From contig USGN01000067.1 in the NCBI GenBank assembly GCA_900554255.1, forward strand, positions 1 through 6,741: DNA of 6,741 nt, in the 5' to 3' direction. Origin of the DNA: an uncultured Collinsella sp. Its GTDB lineage: Bacteria > Actinomycetota > Coriobacteriia > Coriobacteriales > Coriobacteriaceae. Of the stretch, positions 5,249-6,741 are shown one piece after another (positions within the stretch are counted from its first letter, which is position 1; each line of letters opens with the position of its first letter). A model generated the notes under the pieces. It did not search any database. It was not told where the DNA came from and saw only the letters and a program-made list of their open reading frames with translations. Both the position numbers and the translations under genes were made by a program.

Positions 5249-6741
5249 CTACTTCTTAATGCCGCGTCCCAGGCGCTCGGCGACTGATACCACGGCCTCC
5301 TCGCTGGCAGGTCCGCAGCTCACGCAGCCGTCGTGGGCACGCATCTGGCCGGTGACCTCGTCCATCGCGAGCGGCGCCACCTTCTCGAGCTTAAAGCCCT
5401 TGCCGGCGCGCATGTTTTCCTTGGCCACGCTGATCATGAGCTTAATGCGGTTGAGCTGGTTGACCTCGGACGCGCCGGGGTCGTAGTCCACCGCGACGAT
5501 GTTGCTCTCGGGATGCTGACGGCGCAGCTCCTTGATCACGGCCTTGCCCACCACGTGATTGGACAGGCACGCAAAGGGCTGCGTGCAGATGATGTTGGGT
5601 GCGCCGTGATCGAACAGGTCGAGCATCTCGGCCGTGAGCAACCAGCCCTCGCCCATGTTGTTGCACACCGAAAGCACCGTGCGGGCCTTGTCCGCCATGG
5701 TACCGATGCGCTCGGGCGCCTCGAAGCGGCGGGACTTTTCGAGCATCTCCTCCACCGGCGTGCGCATCCAGTCCACCAGCTTAATGAGCGCCTGCATGCC
5801 CGCGCGCGTAGTGGCAGAGCTTCCCAGCTCGTCCTTCTGCAGCTCGGCGTTGCTCATGGAGTACAGGAAGAAGTCGAGCAGGCCCGGCACCACGGCCTCG
5901 CAGCTCTCGCGCTCGATCACATCGACCACGTGGTTGTTGGCTGTGGGGTGGAACTTGACCAAGATCTCACCGACCACGCCCACGCGCGGCTTGGTACCCT
6001 CGCCCACGAGCGGCATGGTGTCGAACGCGCGGATGGCCTCGCGAGCAAGCTTGGTGTAGTTATGCCTGTTGAACTTAGGCGCCAGCTTGCGGGCGCGCGC
6101 CATGTACTCCTCGTAGAGCGCGTTGGCGGCACCGGGCGTGGCCTCGTACGGACGGCAGCGATAGAGCATCTGCATCATCACGTCGCCAAAGAGCACCGCG
6201 TACACGGCCTGCTTGAGCAGCGCCGGCGTAATCTTAAAGCCGGGGTTGTCCTCGCCGAGCGCCACGGCCGAAAGCGAGATCACCGGAATCTCGGGGTGGC
6301 CGCTCTCGCGCAGGGCCTTGCGGATGAGTGCGATGTAGTTGGTGGCACGGCAGCCGCCGCCGGTCTGGCTGATGACCACAGCCGTCTTGGACAGATCGTA
6401 CCGACCGCTCTCGATGGCCTCCATAATCTGGCCCGTCACCAGAATCGACGGGTAGCAAATGTCATTGTTCACGTAGCGCAGGCCCGCCTCGACGGCGTCA
6501 TGGTCGGTCGAGGGCAGCAGCTCCAAGTTGTAGCCGGCACCGCGGAATACCTCTTTGACCAAGTCAAAGTGGATCGGCGCCATCTGCGGGCACAGGATGG
6601 TGTAACCCTCGTCGCGCATCTGCTCGGTAAAGGGTACCTTGGGCCACGCGGTCGAAGCGCTCGCACGCTGGGCCTCAAACGTGTACTTGCGGCTCGCGAA
6701 CGCCGGGACATCCGTGCAAGGCGCCTCCGGCGCGGCATCGC
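5249..6741 (-). CDS. C-terminal part of a fused 2-hydroxyacyl-CoA dehydratase activase / D-component-like protein
   Basis: The frame ends at TAG 5249-5251 and stays open to the right edge, giving 496 visible residues. An internal Met at fragment residue 41 (codon 6617-6619) is not the real start: PFTEQ before it belongs to the same domain. Sequences such as EGYTILCPQMAPIHFDL (44-60), NNDICYPS (91-98), QTGGGCRATNY (125-135), GEILVKFHPTANN (257-269) and CTQPFACLSNHV (385-396) match the C-terminal region of large (about 1400-residue) proteins that join BadF/HgdC-type ATPase domains to DUF2229 and a 2-hydroxyglutaryl-CoA dehydratase D-like domain. In the family, ATP-driven electron transfer from an iron-sulfur cluster starts radical dehydration of 2-hydroxyacyl-CoA. 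Cys95 and Cys130 are likely cluster ligands. A CVSC pair (472, 475) lies near the C-terminus. The ATPase part would be off the right edge. The actual substrate is unknown. A terminator follows. Confidence 0.88.
   Translation of the reverse strand, partial: DAAPEAPCTDVPAFASRKYTFEAQRASASTAWPKVPFTEQMRDEGYTILCPQMAPIHFDLVKEVFRGAGYNLELLPSTDHDAVEAGLRYVNNDICYPSILVTGQIMEAIESGRYDLSKTAVVISQTGGGCRATNYIALIRKALRESGHPEIPVISLSAVALGEDNPGFKITPALLKQAVYAVLFGDVMMQMLYRCRPYEATPGAANALYEEYMARARKLAPKFNRHNYTKLAREAIRAFDTMPLVGEGTKPRVGVVGEILVKFHPTANNHVVDVIERESCEAVVPGLLDFFLYSMSNAELQKDELGSSATTRAGMQALIKLVDWMRTPVEEMLEKSRRFEAPERIGTMADKARTVLSVCNNMGEGWLLTAEMLDLFDHGAPNIICTQPFACLSNHVVGKAVIKELRRQHPESNIVAVDYDPGASEVNQLNRIKLMISVAKENMRAGKGFKLEKVAPLAMDEVTGQMRAHDGCVSCGPASEEAVVSVAERLGRGIKK

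Overview
The window is bacterial chromosome of moderately high GC. Gene content and style (a secreted Ala-rich coiled-coil/CAP protein, a fused 2-hydroxyacyl-CoA dehydratase activator, an aryl-sulfate sulfotransferase remnant, a lone 3-hydroxyacyl-CoA dehydrogenase) point to an anaerobic gut actinobacterium of the Coriobacteriia, most like Collinsella. The taxon is inferred from protein style; no rRNA or other marker is present.

Layout, left to right. (1) Minus strand, 1-1855: one original gene for a secreted protein with signal peptide, long coiled coil and C-terminal CAP/SCP domain, now broken. An in-frame TAG at 659-661 ends the coiled-coil part, and a frame change near 212-223 separates the CAP core from the sequence before it. 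(2) 1856-2162: divergent intergenic region with a 12-bp direct repeat, a perfect 12-bp palindrome and two abutting dyads just before the next ribosome binding site. (3) Plus strand, 2163-3302: DUF389 membrane protein carrying a textbook EF-hand calcium loop in a hydrophilic linker. (4) Minus strand, 3317-3820: the last ~165 codons of an aryl-sulfate sulfotransferase with no start or upstream part, a pseudogene. (5) 3837-3877: terminator hairpin with T-tracts on both strands. (6) Minus strand, 3876-4835: intact short 3-hydroxyacyl-CoA dehydrogenase. (7) 4836-5248: about 410 bp without a credible gene, holding nested inverted repeats and a minus-strand terminator. (8) Minus strand, 5249-6741: C-terminal ~496 residues of a 2-hydroxyacyl-CoA dehydratase/activase-type iron-sulfur protein running off the right edge.

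The genes do not form one operon. Terminators and long gaps separate the minus-strand units, and the DUF389 gene runs convergently into the sulfotransferase remnant with only 14 bp between stop codons. The dehydrogenase and the dehydratase-type protein both fit CoA-thioester fermentation but appear to be separate transcription units. I see no clearly new multi-gene system. The most unusual points are the doubly broken CAP gene, the EF-hand inside a DUF389 protein, the truncated sulfotransferase, and the long imperfect inverted repeat at 5001-5132.
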